Assembly (NCBI GenBank): GCA_011525805.1
Contig: WYBR01000108.1
Coordinates: 1 to 45,030 of the forward strand
Reading direction: 5' to 3'
DNA from: Vicinamibacteraceae bacterium
GTDB taxonomy: Bacteria > Planctomycetota > Phycisphaerae > Phycisphaerales > UBA5793
Length of the DNA: 45,030 nt
Shown: positions 34,454-45,030 of the stretch, piece after piece
How the letters are laid out: each line of letters starts with the position of its first letter
How positions within the stretch are numbered: position 1 is the first letter of the stretch
The notes under the pieces: generated by a model
The model's database searches: none
What the model was told of the DNA's origin: nothing
The model's input: only the letters and a program-made list of their open reading frames with translations
Program-made: the position numbers and the translations under genes

Positions 34454-36043
34454 ATGCGGCGCACGTCTTCATCCCTGGCCATTCCACTGGCGCTGCTCCT
34501 GGTTTCCGGGTGTACGTCGCCGCACGCTCCGAACTCCGTGGCTGCGGCCACAGCGCCCTGGACGACGGGAGCGCTGGCGGACCTCACGGTGCTGCGCGAC
34601 TCGCGCTCGATGCGCATCTCCTCGGCCGCGCCGCAGCGTTCGAGCAACTGGGACAATCGTCGCATTCCGCCGGGGGAGACGCTGACGATCGCCGAGATCG
34701 AAGGGCCGGGCGTGATCAACCACATCTGGCTCACCTTTCCCGATCCCGCGCCGGGCTGGCTCGGGCGCGACGGCAACGCGAACCACTCCGAACTCGTGCT
34801 GCGCATCTACTGGGACGAGGCGGATGAGCCGGCCGTCGAATCGCCGGTGGGCGACTTCTTCGCCGCCGGCTTTGGCCGGCGCGCCGAGGTTCTCTCCCTG
34901 CCCGTGCTGGTGCAGGAGGGCGACGCGTACAACTGCTTCTGGCCCATGCCCTTTCACCGCTCGGCCCGCATCGAGATCGAGAACCAGAGCCGCCTGCCGC
35001 TCAACTCGCTCTATTACCAGATCGACTACGCGCGGGTGCAGGCGCTGCTGCCGGAGACGCCCTACTTCTGCGCCCAGTACCGGCAGGAGTTTCCAGCGCA
35101 GTCAGGCCGCGACTACCTCATCCTCGACGCCGTCGGCCGCGGGCACTACGTCGGCACCGTGCTCAGCGCCCGCTCGCGCAGCCCGGAGTGGTTCGGCGAA
35201 GGGGATGAGAAGTTCTACATCGACGGCGAGACGGCCTCGAGCATACAGGGCACCGGCACCGAGGATTACGCGCTTAACGCCTGGGGCATGGCGGTCGGAA
35301 CCTACCCCTACTTCGGCGTGCCGATTCTCGAAGGCGAGTGGGGAATGGTCGGCTGGCTCACGACGATCTACCGCTGGCACATCCCCGACCCGATCCGCTT
35401 CACCACCTCCCTGCGCGTCGAGATCGAGAACGCCGGCTGGATCTCCGAAGATGAACTCGCCGAGGGTGTGCATCGCGGCTTCGTCGAGCGCAACGACGAC
35501 TACGCGACCGTCGCGTTCTGGTACCAGACCGGCCAGCCCAGGCGCTTCACGACGCTCCCCGCCGCGGCGGAGCGCGTTTTCCCCGACCTTGATCTCGTCA
35601 TCGAGGGGCGCGACCTGCTCGCGACGGCGCGGAGCGAGAACGTCAATCCGCTCCACCTCCAGAAGGGCCATCCGTGGACAGGCGAGGGGCAGTTGTTCAT
35701 CAACAACACGCACGGCTCCGGCGCGTGGGTCGAGTTCGACTTTGACGTGCAGCGCGAGGAGTTGCGCCAGTTGACCCTTCGCATCACGCGGTCTTACGAC
35801 TTCGGCCGCTACCGCATTCTGCTCGACGGGCAGGTTGTGCGCGAGAGTGTGGATTTCTACAGCCCGATCGTCACGCTCACGGAGATCAACCTCGGGAGCA
35901 AGGTCTGGCCCGTGGGCCGACACACGATCCGCCTCGAATGCCTCGGCTCGAACTCCTCATCGACGGGGACGAAACTCGGCGTCGACTCCGTCCGGCTGCG
36001 CGAGCGGTGGAACGTGAAGCGCACCGCGCCGAGTGATGAGTGA
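34454..36043 (+). CDS. GH172 (DUF2961) glycosidase lipoprotein
   Basis: A 529-residue protein with a lipoprotein signal (LALLLVSGC, Cys at about 20). The DUF2961 core begins at about residue 55 (SSNWDNRRIPPGE, GPGVINHIWLTF) and contains the hallmark SSIQGTGTEDYALNAWG, whose Glu270 is a candidate catalytic residue. The C-terminal ~120 residues form a second beta-sandwich. GH172 enzymes act on alpha-D-fructofuranosides or alpha-D-arabinofuranosides. GAGG precedes the ATG. It follows GH116 by 27 bp, so both are likely in the sugar operon. The substrate is not fixed by sequence. Confidence 0.85.
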   Translation: MRRTSSSLAIPLALLLVSGCTSPHAPNSVAAATAPWTTGALADLTVLRDSRSMRISSAAPQRSSNWDNRRIPPGETLTIAEIEGPGVINHIWLTFPDPAPGWLGRDGNANHSELVLRIYWDEADEPAVESPVGDFFAAGFGRRAEVLSLPVLVQEGDAYNCFWPMPFHRSARIEIENQSRLPLNSLYYQIDYARVQALLPETPYFCAQYRQEFPAQSGRDYLILDAVGRGHYVGTVLSARSRSPEWFGEGDEKFYIDGETASSIQGTGTEDYALNAWGMAVGTYPYFGVPILEGEWGMVGWLTTIYRWHIPDPIRFTTSLRVEIENAGWISEDELAEGVHRGFVERNDDYATVAFWYQTGQPRRFTTLPAAAERVFPDLDLVIEGRDLLATARSENVNPLHLQKGHPWTGEGQLFINNTHGSGAWVEFDFDVQREELRQLTLRITRSYDFGRYRILLDGQVVRESVDFYSPIVTLTEINLGSKVWPVGRHTIRLECLGSNSSSTGTKLGVDSVRLRERWNVKRTAPSDE

Positions 36044-36080
36044 AAGACGCGCTCCGCTCCGCAAAGCCTCCGCGTCGCGG

Positions 36081-37784
36081 CTAACCTGAATCCGGTCGCA
36101 TCGCCGCTCCGGATTCCCGCGACATCATCCCGCGGTACGCCATCTGGTCTTCGTACATGCGGTGGAAGACGCGATGCTTGGCGTCGTGATACTCCGCGAT
36201 GCTCCCTCCCGCCGGTTCGATCACGCGCTCGGCGTGGTTCATCGCCCCCATCGCGTCCAGAACGGATGAATACGCCCCCGCCGCCACCGCGCCGAGGATC
36301 GCTGAGCCGAGCAGGATCGCCTCGCTCTCGCGCGGCAGGACGATGCGGAGTCCGGTGATGTCGGCGTGCTCGCGGAGGAAGACGGGGTTCTTCGTCCCTC
36401 CGCCGCAGGCGAAGAGGGTGTCGATGCGGTATCCGGCCGCGTTGAGCGTTTCGACGATGTGCCGCGTGCCGTGCGCGACGGCCTGGATCGCGGCGAGGTA
36501 GAGCAGCGCGAGGTCGTCGATCGTGTCGGAGAGGCGCAGGCCGGAGATCATGCCGCGCAGCGAGGCGTCGGCGCGCGGCGAGCGGTTGCCGTGGAAATCC
36601 GGCATGACGTGCAGATCGCGTGTGAGTTGAGCCGGAAACGCGCCGCTCGCGCCGAGCCGATCGAGACGCCCATTGAGCGCTTCGTAGACGGTTTGGCCCG
36701 AGTCCTCCGCCTCACGCCGGACTTCTTCGCCGCGCGCGTGCGAGAAGATGATGTGGTCGATGAGCGCGCCGGTGGCGGACTGGCCTCCCTCGGTGAGCCA
36801 CAGGCCGGGAACCATGGCGCCGAAGTAGGGCCCCCACACGCCGCCGATGAACCGCGGCTCGCGCGAAACGGCCATGTGACACGACGACGTGCCGCCGATC
36901 AGCGCCAGGCGCCGCTCCATCTCCGCCTTCGTCGGCTCAGCGCCGTCAAGCGCCGCGCCGAGCAGGCCGATCCCGCCCGCGTGCGCGTCGATGATCGAGA
37001 CGCCGACGGCCGTGCCGGTTCGCAGCCCCAGGTCGCGAGCCGCGGCCTCGGTCAGCCCCCGCCCCAGCGCCTCGCCCGGCGGGCGGATGCGCATGCCGAT
37101 CCGGACGAAGCCCTCCTGCGCCACTTCGCCCAGGCCGATCGCCTTCCAGTACGCCTCGTCCCAGCGCCCGATCGAATCGCGCGAGGCGCCCGTCTCGTGC
37201 CCGAGGTACGTCCACTTGCACACCGTCGAGCAGAGCGAGCGCGTTTCATCGCCCGTCGCGCGCTGCGCGAGATAGTCGGGCAGGTCGAAGAAGCGAGCCG
37301 TGCGCTTCCACGTCTGCGGCAGATGTTCCTTGAGCCAGAGGAGTTTGGGCGACTGCATTTCCGGCGAGATGCGACCGCCGACGTAGCGCAGCACATCGTG
37401 GCGCCCGGCGTTGATGCGTTCGGCCTGCGCGACGGCGCGATGGTCCATCCACACAATGATGTTCTGCTCGTCGCGCTCCGTCGGGCTGACCGTCACCGGC
37501 CCGCCGCGCTCATCGAGCGCCACCAGAGAGCACGTCGCGTCGAAACCGATGCCGGCGATGTGCTGCGGCGCTGCGCCCGCGACCTGCATCGCTTCGCGCA
37601 CCGCCGTCGCGCACGCCCGCCAGATGTCCTCGGACGACTGTTCGACGAAATCGGGCTGCGGCTTCCAGAGGCGAATCGGGTGCGCCGCGCAGCCGAGCAT
37701 GCGGCCGGCGCGGTCGAAGACGCCGGCCCGGGCGCTTCCCGTGCCCACGTCCACGCCGATGAACAGGCTCTCGCTGGCGTTCAC
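36081..37784 (-). CDS. FGGY-family D-ribulokinase-like pentulose kinase
   Basis: A 567-residue FGGY carbohydrate kinase. It matches the eukaryotic FGGY/YDR109C D-ribulokinase type far better than xylulokinase, from remembered sequence: [86 protein letters not shown] and the ATP-site ACGGGTKNP. It would phosphorylate D-ribulose to D-ribulose 5-phosphate. The GTG start at 37784 overlaps the TGA of the isomerase gene, so the two are translated together. It converges on the GH172 gene, 37 bp away. Confidence 0.88.
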   Translation of the reverse strand: MNASESLFIGVDVGTGSARAGVFDRAGRMLGCAAHPIRLWKPQPDFVEQSSEDIWRACATAVREAMQVAGAAPQHIAGIGFDATCSLVALDERGGPVTVSPTERDEQNIIVWMDHRAVAQAERINAGRHDVLRYVGGRISPEMQSPKLLWLKEHLPQTWKRTARFFDLPDYLAQRATGDETRSLCSTVCKWTYLGHETGASRDSIGRWDEAYWKAIGLGEVAQEGFVRIGMRIRPPGEALGRGLTEAAARDLGLRTGTAVGVSIIDAHAGGIGLLGAALDGAEPTKAEMERRLALIGGTSSCHMAVSREPRFIGGVWGPYFGAMVPGLWLTEGGQSATGALIDHIIFSHARGEEVRREAEDSGQTVYEALNGRLDRLGASGAFPAQLTRDLHVMPDFHGNRSPRADASLRGMISGLRLSDTIDDLALLYLAAIQAVAHGTRHIVETLNAAGYRIDTLFACGGGTKNPVFLREHADITGLRIVLPRESEAILLGSAILGAVAAGAYSSVLDAMGAMNHAERVIEPAGGSIAEYHDAKHRVFHRMYEDQMAYRGMMSRESGAAMRPDSG

Positions 37785-39307
37785 CGCGGCTTGACTCCGC
37801 GCATGAGTCTGACTTTGAAGCCGAGGCCGCGGCTCAGAGCGATCATCTCTTCGAGGATGTCGCCGTAGGCGACGGCGACGTGGTTGGAGAGGTAGTGGGC
37901 CATGATCGTCTCCTGCCGCACGCCGAGGTCCGCGGCCATGAAGGGCCACTGCCGCGTCGTGCCGCTCCACCACGCGTCGCGCTTCGCGGGCGGAAGCGCC
38001 ACGACCTCGCCGGCGCCGAGGTCCATCCACAGTTGCCCGCCGCGAATGTATGATCGCGCCCACGTCACTTTGCCGGGCAGGCTCTCGCCCGCGAAGGTGC
38101 CGCCGGGCACGGGGAAGTAGCCCGCGGGCTGACGATACGAGTGAACGCCGCGCAGCGTGTCGGGATCGTGGTTGAAGGCGTAGGCCCCGCACGAACCGGA
38201 GTTGAGCAGCACCCAGACGAAGCGGCCCTCGTGCTCTCCGCCCCAGCGCACGTCGTGGAACATCACCGCCTGGTGCAGCCCTTTCGCCTTGAGCAGGCGC
38301 TTCATCATCTCCATCGGCACGAGGTTGCCCTGGTCGGCCTCGGTTGAGCAGGCGATCGTGTCGCCATTGCTCTCCGGCCGGCACGTCGAGTTGAAAAGCC
38401 CTTCGGCAAAGTCCGACGGCGGCCGCAGGTTGATCAGGCCGAGTTGATACTGCCAGCCGAGGCAGTCGCACTTGAACTCGTTGATGAGATCAAGAACGGC
38501 GAGATAGTCGCGCAACTGCTCGCGCGTCGCATTGCGGTCGAAGTCCTTCGCGTCGCTCTCGCCGTAGTGGAAGGTCACGCCTTTGGAGTTGACGAACGCG
38601 AGAGCCTCGTCGAGGCGCGAGTCGCGCACCGACCGGCCGCGGTCGATGATCCACGCCTGGTCCACCTTGTGCTCGGTGAAGCCGATGGGGTTGAGCAGCC
38701 GCGGGCCGAAGTAGCCGTTGATCATTCCCATCGAGGTGTCGCCGAGCATGAGGGCGAGGATGCGCCGGCGGCGGATGCCCTGGGCGACCTCGTCGGCCAA
38801 TCGCTGCGCGGCCGACGACACCGCGCCGGCGTCGGCGAGTTCATCGGTGGGATACTCGATGCGCCCCGTGTTGACCCATACTTCGAGTCGGGCCATGAAC
38901 GCATCGTCGGCGCACCAGTCCGCCGCGCTCGTCCACGCGCGCGAGAAGGCGCGGCCGACGCTTTCGAGGCACGCGCCGGTGTTGAGCAGCCCGACCAGCC
39001 CCGGCCAGGTGCCGGAGAAGTTGCTCGCCAGCAGCAGCGGGTTGTCCCTGCCGACCACGCCGTCGGTGGTGTGCGGCCCGTAGAACCAGTGCGCGCAGAC
39101 GCCGATCATCGGATCATCGACGGGACCGAGTTTCTCGATCGCTTCGTGCGGCCGGGTGAGGAAGCCGTCCACGCGGTAACTGGCGCGCCCGAGGCGCTTG
39201 AGCGCCGCCTCGAGTTGGCCGGTCGCCTGCTCGACATTGGGCCGGGCGAGTTCGTTGGGCTTGCTTCGATAGTCGCCGGGCCAGAAGATGGCGATGCGCT
39301 GGGTCAT
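37781..39307 (-). CDS. L-fucose/D-arabinose isomerase-like protein
   Basis: A 508-residue protein of the fucose isomerase fold group. Likely metal ligands lie in STEADQGN (Glu), [13 protein letters not shown] (Asp) and [14 protein letters not shown] (His). Family members interconvert aldoses and ketoses with a divalent metal; FucI-type enzymes also turn D-arabinose into D-ribulose. Because the next gene encodes a D-ribulokinase-like enzyme, D-arabinose isomerase activity is the best guess. The start MTQRIAIFW is chosen because GGAG lies 9 nt upstream. It is somewhat shorter than the ~590-residue FucI and belongs to a divergent branch. Confidence 0.75.
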   Translation of the reverse strand: MTQRIAIFWPGDYRSKPNELARPNVEQATGQLEAALKRLGRASYRVDGFLTRPHEAIEKLGPVDDPMIGVCAHWFYGPHTTDGVVGRDNPLLLASNFSGTWPGLVGLLNTGACLESVGRAFSRAWTSAADWCADDAFMARLEVWVNTGRIEYPTDELADAGAVSSAAQRLADEVAQGIRRRRILALMLGDTSMGMINGYFGPRLLNPIGFTEHKVDQAWIIDRGRSVRDSRLDEALAFVNSKGVTFHYGESDAKDFDRNATREQLRDYLAVLDLINEFKCDCLGWQYQLGLINLRPPSDFAEGLFNSTCRPESNGDTIACSTEADQGNLVPMEMMKRLLKAKGLHQAVMFHDVRWGGEHEGRFVWVLLNSGSCGAYAFNHDPDTLRGVHSYRQPAGYFPVPGGTFAGESLPGKVTWARSYIRGGQLWMDLGAGEVVALPPAKRDAWWSGTTRQWPFMAADLGVRQETIMAHYLSNHVAVAYGDILEEMIALSRGLGFKVRLMRGVKPR

Positions 39308-39653
39308 GGGTCGATGCTCCGCGTTGAGGCTCGCGGGCAATCATACCCGAATGGCGGGTTCGGTTGAGCCTTACACGCGCTCGCTCCGTAACTGGTGGCC
39401 CACGCTCGGGCGGTGCGCGGCCGCGACGTCCAAGCAGTCGACGAGCGCCGCCTGCCGCCCGAGACGCGTAGCAATGAGAATTACAGCGTCAGCCGACTGA
39501 TCGAAGGCGAGATCCGCGCCAAGCAGGAACAGCCGCAGTTGCCGGAGATCGCTCCAGGGCGAAGTTGCAACAAGACGCGGACGTCCGAGGGCATGAGACT
39601 TGCGAGCAGCAATTCACACTTCCGCTTGCACTGGAGTTCATGTTAACGCTTGA
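39308..39653. other. Non-coding stretch left of the low-GC island
   Basis: This 346-bp gap between the isomerase gene and the small HTH-like gene has no convincing coding frame. The G+C drops visibly from about 39480 onwards, so the left border of the acquired segment probably lies here. I found no clear direct repeat, tRNA end or promoter. Confidence 0.4.
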
Positions 39654-39887
39654 TTACGCCGTCCGCTTCACTTCCACGTATTTCGCCAAGCGCACACCTT
39701 TGTTGATCTCCGTACCGTAAGATTCACTCATTCCAGCCGCCAACGCCACATCCTTGCAGGACGCATTCAACGCGGCAATCTGCTCGGCATACTTCACCGC
39801 GAACAGGTGAATCATAACAACTTGATCACCACGAGCGGCGCCCTGGTACATGTCACGAAGGACCGTACCGAGTTCCTTGAGTGTCAT
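39654..39887 (-). CDS. Small HTH-like protein
   Basis: A 77-residue protein preceded by AGGAG 7 nt before its ATG. It reads as a compact helical domain with a likely helix-turn-helix: CKDVALAAGMSESYGTEINK resembles DNA-binding repeats of the form VAxAAGxSxxYxTEIxKG. The C-terminus is basic. It follows the nuclease-like gene by 97 bp on the same strand, and both have much lower GC than their neighbours. It may be the specificity or regulatory partner of the nuclease-like protein, or an antitoxin-like regulator. No function can be assigned firmly. Confidence 0.65.
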   Translation of the reverse strand: MTLKELGTVLRDMYQGAARGDQVVMIHLFAVKYAEQIAALNASCKDVALAAGMSESYGTEINKGVRLAKYVEVKRTA

Positions 39888-39984
39888 GCGCGTCTCCTGT
39901 CAATCTACCGAACAACCCTTCAGCGGCCTGGCGGGCACCAATTCGATCCTGAAAGCAAGAGGACCGCGACGACCGCCCAGTCGG

Positions 39985-40554
39985 CTACATCATGTGGTCA
40001 TTCCGTTCCGCGGCCGCTTTCCGACGCAAAACAAGCTTGGCGACAACATGTGCAATATCGTTTTCAAAGCCGGCCGTCGCTGCCAACTTCAATCGCGAGA
40101 AGACCCAATCCTCATCGAAGAGACGCCAGCCATGCGTGGCGAAATGTTTGGCCATCTCCAAACGATTAGATTTGGAGGCAATCTTACCGACCGCGAGGCA
40201 AAGCGTGACAGTGGGATTTGGTGCACAAGCCGAGCTAGCGACCATTTGTTTCGCAAGTCTCGCCAAAACAATACGTCGAGTCGCCTTGTTTGTGAACAGT
40301 TTGTATCGTGTTGGTGGGTCAAACTGTCCGTTGCGAAAGATCACGCCTGTGGAGTCCAGGAATGACTTACATTCAACCGCCAAAATCTCGTTTGTGGCTC
40401 CGCGATAGGCAACCACATCGATCTCCCAGCGTGGCGTCGTCGGGACGCCGATTGCCCGCTTCTCCTGTTTGCTGAGTTCGACCTTCACACTACCGGCCGT
40501 CCAATAGCCTTCGCGCTTCAAGAGCATGGCGATAAGTGACTCGAAGGAATCCAA
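39985..40554 (-). CDS. PD-(D/E)XK nuclease-like protein
   Basis: About 189 residues. The segment WEIDVVAYRGATNEILAVEC with the next Lys gives the nuclease pattern D46, E61, K63. A GYW motif sits near residues 16-18, and helical elements follow. Such proteins are restriction endonucleases, Holliday-junction-type nucleases or defence effectors. A TTG start at 40554 is chosen because GAAAGGAG lies 4 nt before it; the upstream GTG at 40590 has no ribosome site and would place that signal inside the gene. The region has clearly lower GC and different codon use than its neighbours, so it was probably acquired by transfer. No methyltransferase lies nearby, so it is not a classical type II system. 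Confidence 0.7.
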   Translation of the reverse strand: MDSFESLIAMLLKREGYWTAGSVKVELSKQEKRAIGVPTTPRWEIDVVAYRGATNEILAVECKSFLDSTGVIFRNGQFDPPTRYKLFTNKATRRIVLARLAKQMVASSACAPNPTVTLCLAVGKIASKSNRLEMAKHFATHGWRLFDEDWVFSRLKLAATAGFENDIAHVVAKLVLRRKAAAERNDHMM

Positions 40555-40703
40555 GATGCTCCTTTCGCAGGATGACCGTTGGTTGAACACAGAGACCGTC
40601 TAGTAGCATAAAACCCCCGCCCTATCGCGTCAAGCGGAAGCCCGGCTGCCGGATTCGGACGAGCCGCGTGCCCGCAGAGATCGTCATGCACGGGAGCGCC
40701 GAT

Positions 40704-41468
40704 TCATCCACACGCGCATCTCGTCGTGAGGCCTTTCGCCGAGGAAGACAGGTACAGGTCCGGCCGGCTGTGCCACTCGTGCTCGATGCCGCGCATGAGC
40801 AGGGCGCAGTCGAGTTCGATTGATCCCGGGGGGAAGCGTTGCTCATCTTCGAAGAAGCACGAGCGCGCTTCGTCGATGGCCAGGGGCGTGACGGACCAGT
40901 TGAGCGAGTGCAGTTCCATGCCGTGGTAGCGGCCCGCGGTGCGGGTGGCCGAGTAGCCTGTCGCGCCGAGTGAGAAGAAACCGGCGGCTTCTTCAAGCGA
41001 GGGAAAGATGCTCGTCTTCGGCAGCGCGTCGGCGACGTGGCCCGCGAAGGCGATCTCCGTTCCGCCGTCGGATCGGATGATGCGGATCGACACAGCCGCG
41101 CCGGTCTCGCGCACGTCGAATCGGCTGCGTTGAAAGAGGCCGGGGAAGATGCGGCCGCCGAAGGTGCGGTTGAACCAGGCGCTGGTGTCGCGCCGGGGGA
41201 TGAAGACGCCTTCTTTGTGCTCGCCGTCCTGCTGCCACTGCACGGCGATGCGGTGCGCGGCGTTCTCCGATGAGAGTCCGAGCCACGCCGGCACGAAGCG
41301 CGGCCGCAACTGCCTGAAGCGGATCATGCAGACCCCGCCCACGCCGTGGCCGCCATACAACTTCGGCCGGAACGGCGCCGGCAGGACGCGCTCAAGCACA
41401 GCCGGATCGACACGGTAGTTGAGCAGCACGCGCCGATCGATGAGGCCGTGGATGGTGTCCAGAAACAT
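40704..41468 (-). CDS. DUF2071 (YqjF-like) protein
   Basis: A 254-residue protein of the DUF2071 family, which has an acetoacetate-decarboxylase-like beta fold. Typical blocks are the opening IDRRVLLNYRVDPAVLERVLP, shown in part here as RRVLLNYRVDPAVL, then GVCMIRFRQLRPRFVPAW and SARTAGRYHG-like SATRTAGRYHGMEL. The biochemical role of the family is unknown. GC and codon use are again those of the host genome. It stands alone, with the low-GC pair downstream and a long non-coding region upstream. Confidence 0.8.
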   Translation of the reverse strand: MFLDTIHGLIDRRVLLNYRVDPAVLERVLPAPFRPKLYGGHGVGGVCMIRFRQLRPRFVPAWLGLSSENAAHRIAVQWQQDGEHKEGVFIPRRDTSAWFNRTFGGRIFPGLFQRSRFDVRETGAAVSIRIIRSDGGTEIAFAGHVADALPKTSIFPSLEEAAGFFSLGATGYSATRTAGRYHGMELHSLNWSVTPLAIDEARSCFFEDEQRFPPGSIELDCALLMRGIEHEWHSRPDLYLSSSAKGLTTRCACG

Positions 41469-41693
41469 GGACGCTCACTCCGCATTGCGGGCACGCCGCC
41501 CCGGCCGCAGGCGATGCGCGGGCGGGGACGCCTGTTGACGGCCGCGCCGCTTCCCACAATGCCCGCCGCGGCGCCGTCGATTCTAGAGCGGTTGCAAGGC
41601 GGGCGGCCGCCGCTGCACGCTCGCCGCTTCGGGCGAAAGTGCAGTGCGGGCGGGCAAGGGCCGTCGCTTCTCCTCCGTTCGCTCGTCGTTACA

Positions 41694-41727
41694 CGCTCGC
41701 ACACAGCACGCTGGCGCGATGCTGTGT
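41694..41727. repeat. 34-bp direct repeat with internal hairpin, copy 1
   Basis: This stretch is identical to 41828-41861 over 34 bp (begins CGCTCGCACACAGCACGC). It contains the inverted repeat ACACAGCA / TGCTGTGT with an 11-nt loop. No U-tract follows on either strand. An imperfect CGCTTCGGGCGA-containing segment precedes both copies, so the repeated element is about 100-130 bp overall. Confidence 0.75.
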
Positions 41728-41764
41728 AGCGCCCGATCTCGTGCAGGGAATCAAATGAGGGTGC

Positions 41765-41794
41765 CGCACATCGACCCGCTTCGGGCGATGTGCG
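41765..41794. repeat. Hairpin between the two repeat copies
   Basis: CGCACATCG (41765-41773) pairs with CGATGTGCG (41786-41794) over 9 bp, and the loop ACCCGCTTCGGG can extend the stem by CCG/CGG. This is a strong potential RNA structure in a 582-bp non-coding region (41469-42050), where I see no gene. Confidence 0.6.
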
Positions 41795-41827
41795 CCCAAG
41801 GGTAAGGGGCGGACAAGCGCTCTTGCC

Positions 41828-41861
41828 CGCTCGCACACAGCACGCTGGCGCGATGCTGTGT
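41828..41861. repeat. 34-bp direct repeat with internal hairpin, copy 2
   Basis: This is the second copy of the 41694-41727 element. The stem is one pair longer here (CACACAGCA / TGCTGTGTG). The copies are 134 bp apart, start to start. It may be a dispersed REP/MITE-like unit or an RNA element upstream of the 42051 gene. Confidence 0.75.
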
Positions 41862-42011
41862 GGCGTCCATTCCTTCACACGGTGGGCGCCGGGGCGTTGC
41901 GGCATCAGCAGCGGCGCCTCGATCGCGCCGATCCCCTTCAGCGACTTTTGTGCCTTTCTGCGGCCAGGCATGGGCCCCGCCGGCGCGGGAGCCAGGTTCC
42001 TACAATCACGT

Positions 42012-42040
42012 TTGCCCGGCCCCTCCGGACGGCCGATACT
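42012..42040 (+). promoter_or_regulatory. Predicted promoter of the 42051 gene, probably giving a leaderless mRNA
   Basis: TTGCCC (42012-42017), a 17-bp spacer and GATACT (42035-42040) match a sigma70-type promoter. Transcription would start about 42047-42049, two to four bases before the ATG at 42051. No Shine-Dalgarno precedes that ATG, which fits leaderless translation. Confidence 0.45.
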
Positions 42041-42050
42041 TTAACGACCG

Positions 42051-42425
42051 ATGACCGCCCCCGACCGCCATATCCGCCCTCTGCCGACGACGCTCGCCAC
42101 TCTGGCGGCGCTGGTGGCGATCATGGCCGCCACTTCCGCCCTGGCGGAGAGCCCAGGCTTCGACCGGCACCGCGTGTGGATCGTCCGCACGCTTGACGGC
42201 CCGGATGGTGAGAGCCGGGCGGCGCGGAATCTGACGGACTGCCTGGCGCGTGCGGCGCGCGACCTTCTCGGGGCGCCGGCGCCCCTCGTCGCCGCCCTGG
42301 CGTGCGGGTCGCCGACCGCGCTTGAGGCAAGCGGGCCGACGCCGCGCCGCGCCGGCCGCCGCGAGGCCCCGCCGGAGTGCCGGGTGGTTCTGCTCGATCT
42401 GGCGCTTCCTCCGCCGCGGGCGTGA
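42051..42425 (+). CDS. Small putative secreted protein of unknown function
   Basis: A 124-residue protein. The N-terminus has the look of a Sec signal peptide: a positive/polar start, a hydrophobic core (TTLATLAALVAIMAA) and a cleavage-like SALAES at about residues 29-34. The rest (HRVWIVRTLDGPDGESRAAR and a hydrophobic segment ending VVLLDLALPP) is not a family I know. It lies 110 bp upstream of secA on the same strand and may share a transcript with it. The promoter-like sequence and signal peptide support it as a real gene; the short length and high GC leave doubt. Confidence 0.5.
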   Translation: MTAPDRHIRPLPTTLATLAALVAIMAATSALAESPGFDRHRVWIVRTLDGPDGESRAARNLTDCLARAARDLLGAPAPLVAALACGSPTALEASGPTPRRAGRREAPPECRVVLLDLALPPPRA

Positions 42426-42535
42426 CGCTTCGCCGCGCGGTTTGCCGAGCGATCGGCAAGGCCGGCGGCGCCCGCGCTCCTCATCGTCGTCACGTCGCCC
42501 GCGTCGCACCGCCAGATTGAGTAAGGATTCCGTCC

Positions 42536-45030
<2,495 letters not shown>

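Noticed and set aside
36046-36076. Terminator hairpin between the GH172 and kinase genes
   Set aside because: Only a 6-bp GACGCG/CGCGTC stem with a 19-nt loop and no U-tract on either strand; too weak to call.
39395-39646. Small plus-strand frame in the gap before the low-GC island
   Set aside because: No ribosome site, no recognisable family, and composition changes midway. More likely non-coding.
41469-42050. CRISPR array or repeat-based attachment site
   Set aside because: Only two repeat copies 134 bp apart with unequal surroundings and no cas or integrase gene nearby. Reported as hairpin repeats instead.

Overview
This window comes from a very GC-rich (roughly two-thirds G+C, by eye) bacterial chromosome. 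A planctomycete, perhaps Phycisphaerae-like, fits best. The reasons are a SecA with long insertions, a GH116 glycosidase carrying an inserted beta-sandwich module of a type I associate with planctomycete secreted proteins, a DUF2961/GH172 lipoprotein and a Tat-exported hydrolase. The taxonomy is an inference. I saw no rRNA, tRNA, CRISPR array or insertion sequence.

Region 1 (1-19460, all minus strand) reads as one long, tightly coupled operon for anaerobic breakdown of benzoyl-CoA. Reading downstream from 19460 it encodes: ring hydrolase (oah), an SDR, dienoyl-CoA hydratase (dch), 6-hydroxycyclohexene-carbonyl-CoA dehydrogenase (had), an orphan 2-hydroxyacyl-CoA-dehydratase-type D subunit with its own ATPase activator, a very large fusion (reductase-like domain + DUF2889 + acyl-CoA synthetase), a thiolase, a reversed HAD-ECH beta-oxidation fusion, a class I ATP-dependent benzoyl-CoA reductase in the order N-O-P-Q (Azoarcus bzd type), a hemerythrin, and an XdhC-MocA molybdenum hydroxylase maturation fusion cut by the window edge. 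Most junctions are 4-bp ATGA/GTGA overlaps or gaps under 50 bp. Together the genes could take benzoyl-CoA through ring reduction, hydration, oxidation, ring opening and beta-oxidation.

Region 2 (19461-26550, plus strand) diverges from it. It holds a TetR regulator with an unusual helix-turn-helix, a molybdenum hydroxylase (separate FAD subunit, fused FeS + Mo subunit), a di-heme NorC-like cytochrome c and a NorB-like heme-copper protein with apparent changes in ligand residues. The four coding junctions overlap. The divergent intergenic region carries a CGAACG/CGTTCG palindrome with a third half-site, a good operator candidate.

Region 3 (26567-39307) is ordinary metabolism plus a carbohydrate locus: threonine aldolase (minus), an RbsA/C/B-like sugar ABC transporter, a Tat-exported GH116 glycosidase, a GH172 lipoprotein, and convergent genes for an FGGY D-ribulokinase-like kinase and a fucose/arabinose isomerase-like enzyme. 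GH172, the isomerase and the D-ribulokinase together suggest use of D-arabinose-containing glycans.

Region 4 (39308-42050) contains a small island of visibly lower GC with a HTH-like small protein and a PD-(D/E)XK nuclease-like protein, then a DUF2071 protein and a 580-bp non-coding stretch with duplicated hairpin elements. Region 5 (42051-45030) has a small secreted protein with a probably leaderless promoter, then secA, which runs off the right edge.

The most interesting items are the complete aromatic-degradation operon in a probable planctomycete, the orphan activator/D-subunit pair inside it, the 1160-residue fusion protein, and the overlapping molybdenum hydroxylase-cytochrome-NOR gene set.
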